64,000 bases of DNA, from NCBI RefSeq assembly GCF_024355225.1, contig NZ_VCNH01000008.1, positions 868,001 through 932,000 on the forward strand, given 5' to 3'. The DNA is from Roseovarius sp. M141. Lineage in GTDB: Bacteria > Pseudomonadota > Alphaproteobacteria > Rhodobacterales > Rhodobacteraceae. The translations under genes and the position numbers were made by a program. Below the pieces are notes generated by a model that was not told the origin of the DNA, did not search any database, and worked only from the letters and a program-made list of their open reading frames with translations. Below, in pieces: positions 9,101 to 18,049 of this stretch (position 1 is its first letter; the number at the start of each line of letters is the position of its first letter).

Positions 9101-9432
9101 CTGAGGAAATCGCCCGTGTCGTGCGCGCCCGCGCTGCCAATGGCGGTTGGATCGACGGCATGAAACAGCACGGCTTTCGCGGTGCGGCCGAGATTGCGGC
9201 GACGTTGGATCACATGGCCAGTTTCGCGCATCTGGCCGGGGTGGTGCCGACGTATCTGTTTGATCTCTACCATGACGCGACGCTGGGTGATCCGGAAACC
9301 GACGGGTTTTTGCAAGACGCCAACCCCGAGGCGCACGGCGCGATGCAGGCGCGGTTTGCCGCGCTGCTGGAGGCGGGGCTGTGGCAGACGCGGCGCAATT
9401 CGGTGATGGCCGCGCTGGGGCCAGGCGCATGA
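6127..9432 (+). CDS. cobN: Cobaltochelatase subunit CobN
   Basis: A 1101-residue protein of the CobN/BchH chelatase large-subunit family, which binds hydrogenobyrinate a,c-diamide and inserts Co(II) with ATP hydrolysis by CobS-CobT in the aerobic B12 route. Family landmarks are the VHIGAHGTLEWLPGKSVALS block near residue 540, NDPGEAAQAKRRIGAVTLGH shortly after, and WGSATMRTAGEEFAMALHLLGVRP near residue 790. The length is within the family range, somewhat shorter than the best-known homologues. It follows cobW by 4 bases and its TGA overlaps the cobG start. Confidence 0.95.
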   Translation: MHVVFRESHGLEETETPTDLGQDAADLVVLSLSDSDLGAFAEGWHRGGGPEGRLPTLRLANIVALKHPLSVDTYVEQTLSGAKGILIRLIGGVPYWPYGLQQIRALAQQKGIALAVLPADGRPDARLDALSTLPKSTLRRLAHLCDTGGAIAAQAALAQMSLAAGLYAGPVRGAKSLPQVGAWMPEQGACCPVFALGSAPALTDAPRILIVFYRSYLVAADLAPITALFAAFRARGFDVIALFAPSLKASEAAGWLRRQVAHLAPAAIVNATAFSGKGEGGTSPLDAADVPVFQIALATSTRKAWAEAERGLSPADLAMHVVLPEVDGRIMGGVASFKDPGKRDAHLQYSRFAHCAEAGRIEAIADRVQGWTRLAATPATQRRVALVLSTYPGKDWNMGHAVGLDAPQSAEAILSDLRGAGYDIGAGGAPLQEALLARSTVWPLDDYKAALAKLPEELRKTLAEVWGEPEDDPDAHDGAFHFAAAPRGKSWIALQPERDTPKGREDSYHDLVRTPRHAYVAFYLWLQCHADALVHIGAHGTLEWLPGKSVALSGTCWPEVLTGALPVIYPFIVNDPGEAAQAKRRIGAVTLGHIPPPLRSSGTPERLARLEALLDEFSNADGLDPRRRDRLQGDIRAEAQAQGLEEDLGLDRAGCSAEAITRIDRFVCDIKESQFGEGLHIWGRAPRGAAPFATAQSVAAERQALLDALAGRRIVPGPSGSPYRGRRDVLPTGRNLFTTDPRAVPTRAAYAQGVRLADELIRRHLQDEGDWPRGLIVDLWGSATMRTAGEEFAMALHLLGVRPVWDAGSERVSGIEVLPLAEMDCPRIDVTLRVSGLFRDVFPTLSALFAQAVRALADRDEAPDWNPYAGHSDLARVYGPAPGQFGLGMGAALDDYSAAGREKAGLAWLDASTWALDGEAATKDGAGIRARVARADSFVHPQDLPETDLLLASDYAAHEAGFAAAQAVTGGKAALYHLDNTDPERPRARDLSEEIARVVRARAANGGWIDGMKQHGFRGAAEIAATLDHMASFAHLAGVVPTYLFDLYHDATLGDPETDGFLQDANPEAHGAMQARFAALLEAGLWQTRRNSVMAALGPGA

Positions 9433-10562
9433 GCGCGCCGCAGATCAAGGGCTGGTGCCCCGGCGCACATCGCCCGATGTTGGCTGCCGACGGGCTGGTC
9501 GTGCGCATCCGCCCGCGATTGGCGCGGCTTGAGGCGGCGCAGGCGCTGGGCCTGTGCGATCTGGCCCGGCGCTATGGTCATGGCTATCTGGACCTGACGA
9601 ACCGCGCCAATCTGCAAATTCGCGGCGTGGCCGAGGGCGATCATGCCGCGCTTTTGCACAGCTTGGGCGATCTGGGCCTGCTGGATGCCGATCCGGCGCT
9701 GGAGGAGCGGCGCAACATTCTGGTCTCGCCGTTCTGGCAGGAGGGGGACATCGTTCGTCGCCTCACGCTGGCGTTGCTGGCGCGCCTGTCAGACCTGCCG
9801 GATCTGCCCGCCAAGGTCGGCTTTGCCATCGATTGCGGCGCCGGTCCGGTGCTGACCGCAGACAGCGCTGATCTGCGGATCGAGCGCGCGGCCTCCGGCC
9901 TGATCCTGCGCGCGGATGGTGCGGCGGCGGGGCGCGCGGTCAGCGAAGACAGCGCAATCCCCGCGCTGATCGAAATGGCGCACTGGCTGGCAGACCATAT
10001 CACGCCGGACCACCGCCGCATGGCGCGCGTCGTCGCTGCGGCGCCCCTGCCGCCGGAGTGGTGCGATACGCCGCTCTTGCCGCCTGCACAGCGGCCTCAG
10101 ATCGGCGTGCAGGCGAACGGTGCGATGATCGGGGCCGCGTTCGGCCATGTCGATGCCGCGGCATTGACGCGGGTGATCAGGGCGCAGGGGCTGGCCGCCA
10201 TTCGCGTCACCCCATGGCGCACCCTGTTTCTGGAGGGCGGCGCCCCCCCCGATGAACCCGCTTTCGTCACCGACCCGGACGATCCGCTGATGCGCGTCGA
10301 TGCCTGCCCCGGCGCGCCCTACTGCCCCTCGGCGACCGTCCCGACACGCGCCCTTGCGCGTCGCCTTGCGCCCCATGTCACCGGCACGCTGCATGTCTCG
10401 GGTTGCTCCAAGGGCTGCGCACGCAAGCGGGCGGCGGATGTGACGCTGATCGGGCGTGAGGGACGCTTTGACATGCTGCGCCAAGGCTGCGTAGAGAACA
10501 CCCCTGAGCAATACGGACTCAGCCCCGATGACATTCTGGCCGAAGTGAGCGCACTGAAATGA
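9429..10562 (+). CDS. cobG: Precorrin-3B synthase CobG
   Basis: A 377-residue protein of the nitrite/sulfite reductase-like family. CobG uses O2 and a [4Fe-4S] cluster to hydroxylate precorrin-3A and form the gamma-lactone of precorrin-3B, a step specific to the aerobic pathway. Four cluster cysteines fit the C-x5-C and C-x3-C pattern: CPGAPYC (Cys293, Cys299) and SGCSKGC (Cys326, Cys330). The N-terminal half has the ferredoxin-like DLTNRANLQIRG segment. The ATG at 9429 overlaps the cobN stop as ATGA, and the stop overlaps cobH in the same way. Confidence 0.93.
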   Translation: MSAPQIKGWCPGAHRPMLAADGLVVRIRPRLARLEAAQALGLCDLARRYGHGYLDLTNRANLQIRGVAEGDHAALLHSLGDLGLLDADPALEERRNILVSPFWQEGDIVRRLTLALLARLSDLPDLPAKVGFAIDCGAGPVLTADSADLRIERAASGLILRADGAAAGRAVSEDSAIPALIEMAHWLADHITPDHRRMARVVAAAPLPPEWCDTPLLPPAQRPQIGVQANGAMIGAAFGHVDAAALTRVIRAQGLAAIRVTPWRTLFLEGGAPPDEPAFVTDPDDPLMRVDACPGAPYCPSATVPTRALARRLAPHVTGTLHVSGCSKGCARKRAADVTLIGREGRFDMLRQGCVENTPEQYGLSPDDILAEVSALK

Positions 10563-11188
10563 GCTATACCTATCAGACCGATGGCGCCGCGATCTACGCG
10601 CAATCCTTCGCCATGATCCGCGCCGAGGCGGATCTGGCCCGCTTCAGCGCCGACGAAGAGCCGATCGTCGTGCGCATGATCCACGCCGCCGGAATGGTCG
10701 GGCTGGAGCGCGACGTGCGCCTGTCGCCGGATTTTGCCCGCGCCGCCCGCGCTGCGCTGGATGCCGGCGCGCCGATCCTGTGCGACGCCCGCATGGTCAG
10801 CGAGGGTGTGACGCGCACCCGCCTGCCTGCCGAAAATCAGGTGATCTGCACGCTCTGGGACCCCGCCGTGCCGGACCTTGCCCGCGAGATGTCAAACACC
10901 CGTTCCGCCGCCGCGCTGGAACTGTGGAGGCCGCATCTGGAGGGCGCGCTGGTGGCCATCGGCAACGCGCCGACCGCGCTGTTTCATCTGCTGAACATGC
11001 TGGAGGATCCGGCCTGCCCGCGCCCTGCGGCGATCATCGGTTGCCCCGTCGGATTTGTCGGCGCCCGCGAGAGCAAGGATGCGCTCTGGGCAGATCAGCC
11101 GGTGCCGTGCTGCATCGTCGAGGGGCGTCTGGGCGGCAGCGCCATCACCGTCGCCGCGATCAACGCCATTGCGAGTCGCGCAGAATGA
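10559..11188 (+). CDS. cobH: Precorrin-8X methylmutase CobH
   Basis: A 209-residue protein that moves the methyl group from C-11 to C-12 of precorrin-8X to give hydrogenobyrinate. The catalytic histidine is in RMIHAAG (His42). Further family blocks are ILCDARMVSEGVTR, AIGNAPTALFHLL and IIGCPVGFVGARESKDAL. Length is normal. ATGA overlaps join it to cobG and cobI, so translation is probably coupled. Confidence 0.95.
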   Translation: MSYTYQTDGAAIYAQSFAMIRAEADLARFSADEEPIVVRMIHAAGMVGLERDVRLSPDFARAARAALDAGAPILCDARMVSEGVTRTRLPAENQVICTLWDPAVPDLAREMSNTRSAAALELWRPHLEGALVAIGNAPTALFHLLNMLEDPACPRPAAIIGCPVGFVGARESKDALWADQPVPCCIVEGRLGGSAITVAAINAIASRAE

Positions 11189-11928
11189 GCGGCGCGGCCC
11201 TGACCACCGGCACGATTCACGGCATCGGCCTCGGCCCCGGCGACCCGGACCTGATGAGCGTGCGCGCCCACCGGCTCGTCACCAGTGCCCGCCATGTCGC
11301 ATTCTTTCGCAAGCAAGGGCGTTCAGGCCGCGCGCGCGGCATGGTCGAGGGGATGCTGCCCGCAGGCGTCGTGGAATTTGCCATGGAATATCCCGTCACC
11401 ACCGAAATCCCGCTGGCGCATCCCGGCTACAATGCCGCCCTTTCGGCCTTTTACACGGATTGCACCGCCCATTTGCGCAGCTTGGCCGCGCGCGGCGAGG
11501 ATGTTGTGGTGCTGTGCGAGGGCGATCCGTTCTTTTACGGCTCGTTCATGCATCTGTATACGCGGCTCAAGGACGACGTGCCGGTGCAGGTGGTTCCCGC
11601 AACTACCGGTATGTCGGCGGCATGGACGGCCTCGGGGCGGCCGATCACATGGGGCGACGACGTGCTGAGCGTGCTGATGGCGACCTTGCCCGAGGATGAG
11701 CTGGTTCGCCACATGGAAGCCGCCGACGCGCTGGTGGTGATGAAGATCGGCCGCAACATCGACAAGGTACGCCGCGCCCTGCACCGGGCGGGCAAATATG
11801 ACGACGCGTGGCTGGTGGAATATGCCAGCATGGAAGGTCAGGCCGTGCAGAAATTGTCGCAGGCCGAGGGCCGCATGACGCCGTATTTCTCAATCGTGCT
11901 GGTGCATGGCAACGGACGCCGCCCATGA
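11185..11928 (+). CDS. cobI: Precorrin-2 C20-methyltransferase CobI
   Basis: A 247-residue SAM-dependent tetrapyrrole methylase. The N-terminal GIGLGPGDPDLMSVRA block, CEGDPFFYGSFMHLY in the middle and the VPATTGMSAAWTASG loop are typical of the C20 enzyme, which converts precorrin-2 to precorrin-3A. The ATG at 11185 overlaps the cobH stop, and the end overlaps cobJ by 4 bases. A longer frame opening upstream inside cobH is not the real start. Confidence 0.94.
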   Translation: MSGAALTTGTIHGIGLGPGDPDLMSVRAHRLVTSARHVAFFRKQGRSGRARGMVEGMLPAGVVEFAMEYPVTTEIPLAHPGYNAALSAFYTDCTAHLRSLAARGEDVVVLCEGDPFFYGSFMHLYTRLKDDVPVQVVPATTGMSAAWTASGRPITWGDDVLSVLMATLPEDELVRHMEAADALVVMKIGRNIDKVRRALHRAGKYDDAWLVEYASMEGQAVQKLSQAEGRMTPYFSIVLVHGNGRRP

Positions 11929-12677
11929 GCGGTTCGCTGGTCATCGCGGGGCTGGGGCCAGGCGCCGGGGATCTGGTGACGCCGCAGGTCACTGCCGCGC
12001 TTGAGCAGGCGACGGATGTGGTCGGCTACATTCCTTATGTGGCGCGCATTGCCGCCCGTCCGGGCCTGACGCTGCATCCCAGCGATAACCGGGTCGAGTT
12101 GGACCGTTCGCGCCACGCGCTGGAAATGGCGGCAGAGGGCCGCCGCGTCGTCGTGGTATCGTCGGGTGATCCAGGGGTGTTCGCCATGGCGGCGGCTGTG
12201 TTCGAGGCAGTCGAGTCCGGGCCGCCCGCATGGCGCAACCTGAACATCGAGGTGTTGCCGGGCATTACCGCCATGCTGGCCGCTGCCGCGCGCGTCGGCG
12301 CGCCCTTGGGCCATGATTTCTGCGCCATCAACCTCAGCGACAATCTGAAGCCCTGGGCGCTGATCGAAAAGCGTCTGCGCCTTGCCGCCGAGGCCGATTT
12401 TGCCATGGCGTTCTATAATCCCCGGTCCAAGGCGCGCCCCAAAGGGTTCGCCCGTGTTCTGGAGATCCTCAATGAGTCCTGCCGCGACGCCCGCCCGGTG
12501 ATCTTTGCCCGTGCCGTGTCGACCGCCGAAGAGGCGATCCGCGTCGTGGCGCTGCCCGATGCGCGCCCTGAAATGGCCGACATGCGCACCATGGTGCTGG
12601 TCGGCACATCGACCACGCGGCTGATCACGCGTGACGGCGCGCCCTTTGTTTATACCCCCCGGTCGGTGCCGGAATGA
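11925..12677 (+). CDS. cobJ: Precorrin-3B C17-methyltransferase CobJ
   Basis: A 250-residue tetrapyrrole methylase with VIAGLGPGAGDLVTPQV at the N-terminus, VSSGDPGVFAMAAAVFEAVE, VLPGITAMLAAAARVGAPLGHDF and the FYNPRSKARP segment specific to the C17 enzyme, which performs ring contraction of precorrin-3B to precorrin-4. It overlaps cobI by 4 bases. Its last 28 bases (12650-12677) overlap the 3' end of cobK, which lies on the opposite strand. Confidence 0.94.
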   Translation: MSGSLVIAGLGPGAGDLVTPQVTAALEQATDVVGYIPYVARIAARPGLTLHPSDNRVELDRSRHALEMAAEGRRVVVVSSGDPGVFAMAAAVFEAVESGPPAWRNLNIEVLPGITAMLAAAARVGAPLGHDFCAINLSDNLKPWALIEKRLRLAAEADFAMAFYNPRSKARPKGFARVLEILNESCRDARPVIFARAVSTAEEAIRVVALPDARPEMADMRTMVLVGTSTTRLITRDGAPFVYTPRSVPE

Positions 12678-13405
12678 ACCAGCCACGCCAGCACCTCGGG
12701 CACCGAATGTGCTTCGGGCCGCGCTGGAATGGCGGGGCGGTCGATCATGATGACGGGCAGGCCCAGATCGCGCGCCGCCGTGATCTTGGCGGCGGCGCCG
12801 GTGCCGCCGGAGTTTTTCGAAACGACAAGGTTGATCCGGTAGTCGCGCATCAGCGCCAGATCGCCCGCAACGCTGAACGGGCCGCGATCCTGCACGATGT
12901 CGCAGGTGGCAAAGGGCAGCGGCGCATCGGGCGCATCGATCAGGCGCAGCAGGTAGAAATGCTGCGGATTGGGCGCAAATTCAGCCAGTTGCATGCGCCC
13001 GACGGCCAGCATGACGCGGGCGGGCGCGCGGTCCAGCGCCGCGACGGCGCCAGCAATATCGGGCACATGCGTCCAGCGATCACCCGGCCCGGCCTGCCAG
13101 GGCGCGCGGGTCAGCGCGATCAGGGGCACACGCGCTGCGGCGCAGGCGGCCACGGCATTGGCGCTCATCTGCGCGGCAAAGGGGTGTGTTGCATCCACGA
13201 CGTGGGTGATTGCGTGATTTTGCAGGTAGCGCACCAACCCCGCCACACCGCCAAAGCCCCCCACGCGCTGCGGCAGCGGCTGGCGCACGGGCCGCGCAAC
13301 CCGGCCCGCCAAGGAGACGGTTGCGCGAATACCCGCTGCGCTCAGGGCTTGGCAAAGTGCGGTGGCCTCACTCGTGCCGCCCAACACCAGAAGGTTTTCA
13401 TGCAT
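12650..13405 (-). CDS. cobK: Precorrin-6A reductase CobK, inverted within the cob operon
   Basis: A 251-residue NADPH-dependent reductase that converts precorrin-6A to dihydro-precorrin-6B. Markers are LLVLGGTSEATALCQAL at the N-terminus, VVDATHPFAAQMSANA near residue 75, and VSKNSGGTGAAAKITAARDLGLPVIMI near the C-terminus. It lies antisense to the cob operon: the 3' end overlaps cobJ by 28 bases, and its ATG (13405-13403) overlaps the cobL ATG (13404-13406) in a shared CATG. GGAG eight bases upstream, inside cobL, can serve as its ribosome binding site. Its promoter must therefore lie inside cobL or beyond. Confidence 0.93.
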   Translation of the reverse strand: MHENLLVLGGTSEATALCQALSAAGIRATVSLAGRVARPVRQPLPQRVGGFGGVAGLVRYLQNHAITHVVDATHPFAAQMSANAVAACAAARVPLIALTRAPWQAGPGDRWTHVPDIAGAVAALDRAPARVMLAVGRMQLAEFAPNPQHFYLLRLIDAPDAPLPFATCDIVQDRGPFSVAGDLALMRDYRINLVVSKNSGGTGAAAKITAARDLGLPVIMIDRPAIPARPEAHSVPEVLAWLVHSGTDRGV

Positions 13406-14603
13406 GGCTGACGCTCCGTGGCTGACCATCGTGGGATTGGGCGAAGATGCGCCGGACGGGTTGGCGCGCGCAAGCCTTGCCGCGCTGGAGGCGGCGGAAA
13501 TCGTGATGGGGCCGCCAAGGCATCTGGGACTGCTGCCGGATCTAAAGGCCGAGCGGATTGCGTGGCCCGTGCCCTTCGCGGATGGGATTGCACAGCTTCT
13601 TGCCCTGCGCGGGCGGCGCGTTGTGGCGCTGGCATCGGGTGATCCGTTCTGGTTCGGCGCGGGTAGCAGTATTGCGCAGCATCTGGCGCCAGGCGAATGG
13701 ATGGCCTTGCCCGGGCCGTCGACCTTCTCGCTGGTGGCGGCGCGCATGGGCTGGTCGCTGGAGCGCACGGAATGCTTTGGCCTGCATGCCGCGCCCCTTG
13801 CCCGGCTGCGGCCGGCGCTTGCCGCTGGCGTTTGGATGATCGTGCTGCTGCGCGATGGGGCGGCGGTGCGGGATCTGGCCGAGTACCTTGTCGATGCCGG
13901 GTTCGGCGCGTCCGATCTGGTCATCCACGAGGCCGTGGGCGGCCCCCGCGAGCGGCGCACGGATGGCACGGCGGCGGATGTCCCGAGTGTTGAGTTTGCC
14001 CACCCGATCTGCGCGGCGGTTCAGGTGCGCGGCGCGGGCGATGCGCTGCCGCTGGCCAGCGGTCGGCCCGATGCGTGGTTCGACAGTGACGGTCAGATGA
14101 CCAAGCGGTCGGTTCGGGCGCTGACCCTGTCGGCGCTGGCGCCGCGCCCGTTTCAACATCTGTGGGACATCGGCGGCGGCTCGGGGTCTATCGGGATCGA
14201 GTGGCTGCTGTCGCATCCCAGCGTCAGCGCCACCACGATCGAGCCGCGCGGGGATCGCGCGGCGCGGATCACGCAGAACGCCGCGCGGCTGGGCGCGGAT
14301 CGCCTGAATGTCGTGCAGGGCGCGGCGCCGGACGCGCTGGCAGATCTGCCGCGCCCCGATGCGGTATTCGTCGGCGGCGGGCTGACGCCAGCGCTGCTGG
14401 ACTGGCTGGAGGCGCATCTGCCCGGCGGTACAAGGATCGTCGCCAATGCCGTGACGCTGGAGACCGAAGCGCTGCTGGCCCACGCCCACGCGCGTCTGGG
14501 CGGCGAGTTGCTGCGCATCGAACTGGCGCAGGCCGCGCCGCTGGGGACAAAACGTGGCTGGAAGGCCAGTTACCCGGTTGTCCAGTGGAGCGCGACGCTA
14601 TGA
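13404..14603 (+). CDS. cobL: Precorrin-6Y C5,15-methyltransferase (decarboxylating) CobL
   Basis: A 399-residue two-domain enzyme. The N-terminal CbiE-like methylase (about 1-205) carries IVGLGEDAPDGL and ASGDPFWFGAGSS. The C-terminal CbiT-like Rossmann domain (about 220-399) carries LWDIGGGSGSIGIEWL and the acidic/basic TTIEPRGDRAARITQNA segment. It methylates C-5 and C-15 and decarboxylates the C-12 acetate. AGAAGG ends 9 bases before the ATG, within the cobK coding sequence on the other strand. cobE starts in an ATGA overlap. Confidence 0.94.
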   Translation: MADAPWLTIVGLGEDAPDGLARASLAALEAAEIVMGPPRHLGLLPDLKAERIAWPVPFADGIAQLLALRGRRVVALASGDPFWFGAGSSIAQHLAPGEWMALPGPSTFSLVAARMGWSLERTECFGLHAAPLARLRPALAAGVWMIVLLRDGAAVRDLAEYLVDAGFGASDLVIHEAVGGPRERRTDGTAADVPSVEFAHPICAAVQVRGAGDALPLASGRPDAWFDSDGQMTKRSVRALTLSALAPRPFQHLWDIGGGSGSIGIEWLLSHPSVSATTIEPRGDRAARITQNAARLGADRLNVVQGAAPDALADLPRPDAVFVGGGLTPALLDWLEAHLPGGTRIVANAVTLETEALLAHAHARLGGELLRIELAQAAPLGTKRGWKASYPVVQWSATL

Positions 14604-14968
14604 TCGTCGCGGGGTTCGGATTTCGCGCAAGCGCCGGTTTGGACAGCCTGCGCGCGGCGCTCGGCTTGGCATATAGCGGGCCGGATCCCGATCTGCTGGC
14701 AACTGCGGCTGGCAAGGAACACAGCATAGCGTTGCAGGCATTGGCGGATGAGATGGGCCTAAATATCCATGCGGTGCCGCCCCAGCGTCTGAGGGCCCAA
14801 ACGACACTGACACGATCCCCCCCCTCACAAGCCGCCCATGGCACCGGCAGCGTGGCCGAGGCGGCGGCGCTGGCGGCTGCCGGCCCCGGCGCGCGGCTGA
14901 TCGCGGCGCGGCACATTTCACCCGATCGCATGGCGAGCTGCGCTATCGCAGAAGGAGACGGACAATGA
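14600..14968 (+). CDS. cobE: Cobalamin biosynthesis protein CobE (CbiG C-terminal type)
   Basis: A 122-residue protein beginning [21 protein letters not shown]. It has the features of the CbiG C-terminal/CobE fold: the GFGFR...A..SL start, [16 protein letters not shown] and the closing [22 protein letters not shown]. The biochemical role of CobE in the aerobic pathway is not settled. It is translationally linked to cobL and cobM by 4-base overlaps. Residues 60-85 ([18 protein letters not shown]) are the least conserved stretch. Confidence 0.85.
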   Translation: MIVAGFGFRASAGLDSLRAALGLAYSGPDPDLLATAAGKEHSIALQALADEMGLNIHAVPPQRLRAQTTLTRSPPSQAAHGTGSVAEAAALAAAGPGARLIAARHISPDRMASCAIAEGDGQ

Positions 14969-15759
14969 CCATTCATTTCATCGGTGCAGGTCCCGGCGCG
15001 CCGGACCTGTTGACGTTGCGGGGGCGCGATCTGATCGCATCCTGCCCGGTGTGCCTCTACGCCGGATCGCTGGTGCCGGAGGAAATCCTGAGCCACTGCC
15101 CCGAGGGCGCGCATATCGTGAACACCGCGTCGATGGATCTGGATGCGATCATTGGCGAAATGCAACGCGCGCACGGCGCCGGTCAGGATGTCGCGCGGCT
15201 GCATTCGGGGGATCTGTCGGTCTGGTCCGCGATGGGCGAGCAGATCCGCCGCCTGCACGCCCTGGACATCCCGGTGTCGGTCACGCCGGGCGTGCCGTCC
15301 TTTGCCGCCGCCGCCGCCGCGCTGGGGGCGGAGCTGACGCTGCCCGGCCTTGCGCAATCGCTGGTGCTGACGCGCACGCCGGGGCGGGCATCCTCGATGC
15401 CCGAGGGCGAGACGCTGGTTAATTTCGCCGCCACCGGGGCGACGCTGGCGATCCATCTGTCGATCCAGAACCTGGCCCATGTGACAGACAGCCTGACGCC
15501 CGCCTATGGCGCGGAGTGCCCCGTCGCCATCGTATTTCGCGCCTCCTGGCCGGATCAGCGGATCATTCGCGGCACTCTGGCCGACATTGCCGGGCGGCTG
15601 GACGCGGGGATCACGCGCACCGCGCTGATCCTCGTCGGGCCTGCCTTGGGTGGGGAGGGGTTCGCGGAAAGCTGCCTTTACGCCAAGGATTACGACCGCC
15701 GCTACAGACCGCAAAGCGCGAACAGCCCTTGGGCCGGGTGGAGCGACAGCGATGAGTGA
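14965..15759 (+). CDS. cobM: Precorrin-4 C11-methyltransferase CobM
   Basis: A 264-residue tetrapyrrole methylase. [18 protein letters not shown] begins the protein, followed by [37 protein letters not shown] and [23 protein letters not shown]. These blocks separate the C11 enzyme (precorrin-4 to precorrin-5) from CobA and CobI. GAAGGAGA precedes the ATG. It overlaps cobE by 4 and cobB by 8 bases. Confidence 0.94.
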   Translation: MTIHFIGAGPGAPDLLTLRGRDLIASCPVCLYAGSLVPEEILSHCPEGAHIVNTASMDLDAIIGEMQRAHGAGQDVARLHSGDLSVWSAMGEQIRRLHALDIPVSVTPGVPSFAAAAAALGAELTLPGLAQSLVLTRTPGRASSMPEGETLVNFAATGATLAIHLSIQNLAHVTDSLTPAYGAECPVAIVFRASWPDQRIIRGTLADIAGRLDAGITRTALILVGPALGGEGFAESCLYAKDYDRRYRPQSANSPWAGWSDSDE

Positions 15760-17068
15760 TGCACCCGGCATAATGATCTCGGCCCCGTCCTCGGGGACGG
15801 GCAAGACGACGGTGATGCTGGGCCTGTTGCGTGCGCTGGCCGATGATGGGATGCGGGTGCAGCCGTTCAAATCGGGGCCCGATTACATCGACCCGGCGTT
15901 TCATCTGGCCGCCGCCGGGCGCGCGTCGTTCAACCTCGATACATGGGCGATGGGCGACGGGCTGCTGAACGCCATCGCGGCGCAGGCCAAGGGCGCCGAG
16001 ATCTGCGTCGCCGAAGGGTCGATGGGTCTCTATGACGGGGTCGCCACGCGCGGGCAAAGCGGCTTTGGCACCAGCGCCGAAACGGCGTTGCGCATGGGCT
16101 GGCCCGTGGTGCTGGTCGTCGACGTCAGCGGACAGGCGCAATCGGCGGCAGCGGCGGCGCTGGGATTCAGGATGTATAACCCGGATGTGCCGTTTGCCGG
16201 TGTGATCCTGAACCGGGTTGCGTCGCCCCGGCATGAACGTCTGACGGCGCTGGGCATGGAAAAGGCCGGGCTGACAGTGCTGGGCGCCCTGCCACGGCGC
16301 GGTGATCTGACATTGCCCGAGCGGCATCTGGGCCTCATTCAGGCGGTCGAGCATCCCGATCTGGAGGCCGCTATCACAGGTTATGCCACGTTCCTGCGCG
16401 AACACGTCGATATAGACGCGATCAAATCGGCGGCTCGCGGCAAGGGCGCGGGACAGGGCGGCAGGTTGCCCCCGCCGCCCGCGCAGCGGATCGCGCTGGC
16501 GCAGGATGCGGCGTTTTCGTTCACCTATCCGCATCTGGTCGAAGGCTGGCGCGCGGCGGGGGCCGAGGTGCTGCCGTTTTCGCCGCTGGCGGATGAGGCG
16601 CCGGACCCCGGCGCCGATCTGGTCTGGCTGCCGGGCGGTTATCCCGAACTGCACGCAGGTCGGCTGGCGGCGGCGAATACTTTCCGCACCGGCCTGCGGC
16701 ATCACGCCGAAACGCGGCCCGTGCATGGTGAATGTGGTGGCTACATGGCACTGGGCGCGGCGCTGATCGACAAGGAGGGACAGCGCCACGCGATGGCCGG
16801 GCTGCTGGGCCTCGTCACCAGCTATGAGAAACGCAAATTTCATCTGGGCTACCGGCAGGCAGTGCTGCATGCGCCCCTGCCGGGGCACGCGCCCGGCGCC
16901 CGGTTGCGCGGGCATGAGTACCACTACTCCACCATTCTGGAACAGCCCGATGCGCCGCTGGCGGCCGTGGGCGATGCCGATGGCAACCCGGTGCCGGAAA
17001 CGGGGTCGTATCGCGGTCATGTCTCGGGCACGTTCTTTCACCTTATCACGGCGGAGGAGGAGGCATGA
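15752..17068 (+). CDS. cobB: Hydrogenobyrinate a,c-diamide synthase CobB
   Basis: A 438-residue glutamine-dependent amidase that amidates the a and c carboxylates before cobalt insertion. The N-terminal ATP domain has the P-loop-like [11 protein letters not shown] at residues 10-20 and [13 protein letters not shown]; the C-terminal class I glutamine amidotransferase domain has [10 protein letters not shown] and the nucleophile in [12 protein letters not shown]. The ATG at 15752 overlaps the cobM end by 8 bases. Its product is the substrate of the CobNST chelatase encoded earlier in the operon. Confidence 0.94.
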   Translation: MSDAPGIMISAPSSGTGKTTVMLGLLRALADDGMRVQPFKSGPDYIDPAFHLAAAGRASFNLDTWAMGDGLLNAIAAQAKGAEICVAEGSMGLYDGVATRGQSGFGTSAETALRMGWPVVLVVDVSGQAQSAAAAALGFRMYNPDVPFAGVILNRVASPRHERLTALGMEKAGLTVLGALPRRGDLTLPERHLGLIQAVEHPDLEAAITGYATFLREHVDIDAIKSAARGKGAGQGGRLPPPPAQRIALAQDAAFSFTYPHLVEGWRAAGAEVLPFSPLADEAPDPGADLVWLPGGYPELHAGRLAAANTFRTGLRHHAETRPVHGECGGYMALGAALIDKEGQRHAMAGLLGLVTSYEKRKFHLGYRQAVLHAPLPGHAPGARLRGHEYHYSTILEQPDAPLAAVGDADGNPVPETGSYRGHVSGTFFHLITAEEEA

Positions 17069-17784
17069 CCGGTTTCGTCAGCTTTGTCGGGTCCGGCCCC
17101 GGCGATCCCGAGCTATTGACCCTGAAGGCGGTGGACCGTTTGAAACGCGCCGATGCGGTGCTGTTCGACGATCTGTCCTCGGGGCCGATCCTGAGCCATG
17201 CGCGCAGCGGCGCCGACCTGATCGGTGTGGGCAAAAGGGCAGGGCGGGCATCGCCGCGTCAGCACCATGTCAGCCGTCTGCTGGTTGAATATGCGCAGAT
17301 CGATCAGCGTGTCGTGCGGCTGAAATCCGGTGACAGCGGCCTGTTCGGGCGGCTGGAGGAAGAACTGATCGCGTTGCGCGAGGCGGGCATTCCCTATGAG
17401 ATCATTCCCGGCGTGCCGTCGGCCATTGCCGCCGCCGCCGCCGCGGGCATCCCGCTGACCCGCCGCCTGACCGCGCGGCGCGTGCAATTTGTCACCGGCC
17501 ATGACATCAGCGGTCAGCTGCCGCAGGATATGAACCTGCAAGCGCTGGCCGATCCGATGGCAACGACCGTCGTTTTCATGGGGAAACGGACGTTTCCAAA
17601 ACTGTATCAGACGCTGCATGCCCACGGGTTGCCCGCCGATACCCCCGCGCTTCTGGCCGAGGATGTCAGTGGTTCCGATCAGCGCCTGACGCGGATGAGC
17701 GTCGCGGCGCTGGCTGACCGGCTGAGCAGTGAAATAGGCGAGACGCCAGCGCTGATCCTCTACGGTCCGCTTGCCGAGGGATGA
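17065..17784 (+). CDS. cobA: Uroporphyrinogen-III C-methyltransferase CobA
   Basis: A 239-residue SUMT-type methylase that makes precorrin-2, the entry point to B12 and also to siroheme. Typical blocks are SFVGSGPGDPELLTLKAVDRL, VGKRAG.....Q, VVRLKSGDSGLFGRLEEEL, IIPGVPSAIAAAAAAGIPLTRR and TTVVFMGKRTFPKL. It overlaps cobB by 4 bases and is the last gene of the first cob transcription unit before the second riboswitch. The order means the first enzyme of the branch is encoded at the end of the operon. Confidence 0.93.
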   Translation: MTGFVSFVGSGPGDPELLTLKAVDRLKRADAVLFDDLSSGPILSHARSGADLIGVGKRAGRASPRQHHVSRLLVEYAQIDQRVVRLKSGDSGLFGRLEEELIALREAGIPYEIIPGVPSAIAAAAAAGIPLTRRLTARRVQFVTGHDISGQLPQDMNLQALADPMATTVVFMGKRTFPKLYQTLHAHGLPADTPALLAEDVSGSDQRLTRMSVAALADRLSSEIGETPALILYGPLAEG

Positions 17785-17814
17785 TTTAGTCTTTGCGAGA
17801 GGCGGCTCTTTGAC

Positions 17815-17980
17815 GTAGCGTCTGGTTACGGCGTCACATCTGTGACTTCAAAGGGAATCGGGTGAAACACCCGGACTGCCCCCGCAACTGTAAGCGGTGA
17901 GTGCAAAGGCGAAACCACTGGCCGAATGGCTGGGAAGGGCCGGCGCGCATTGACCCGCAAGTCAGGAGACCTGCCGTGAA
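17815..17980 (+). ncRNA. Second cobalamin riboswitch, upstream of cobalt permease gene
   Basis: B12-box elements are present in order: a GCGTCACATCTGTGAC helix, TTCAAAGGGAATCGGGTGAAAC, CTGCCCCCGCAACTGTAAGCGG at about 17876-17897, CCACTGGC, GGCTGGGAAGGGCC and the closing CCCGCAAGTCAGGAGACCTGCC at about 17954-17975. It lies 70 bases before the permease start. The two riboswitches in the window differ in sequence outside the conserved boxes, so this is not a recent duplication. Confidence 0.94.
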
Positions 17981-18049
17981 ACCGAAGGCCGATACGCATT
18001 CATTATATCCAACGTCGCCGGAGGGGCGGCATCACAAGGGACTTGTTTC

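Noticed and set aside
12674..13411. Plus-strand frame that would keep the cob operon continuous between cobJ and cobL
   Set aside because: Its product is not protein-like, while the minus strand encodes a full CobK.
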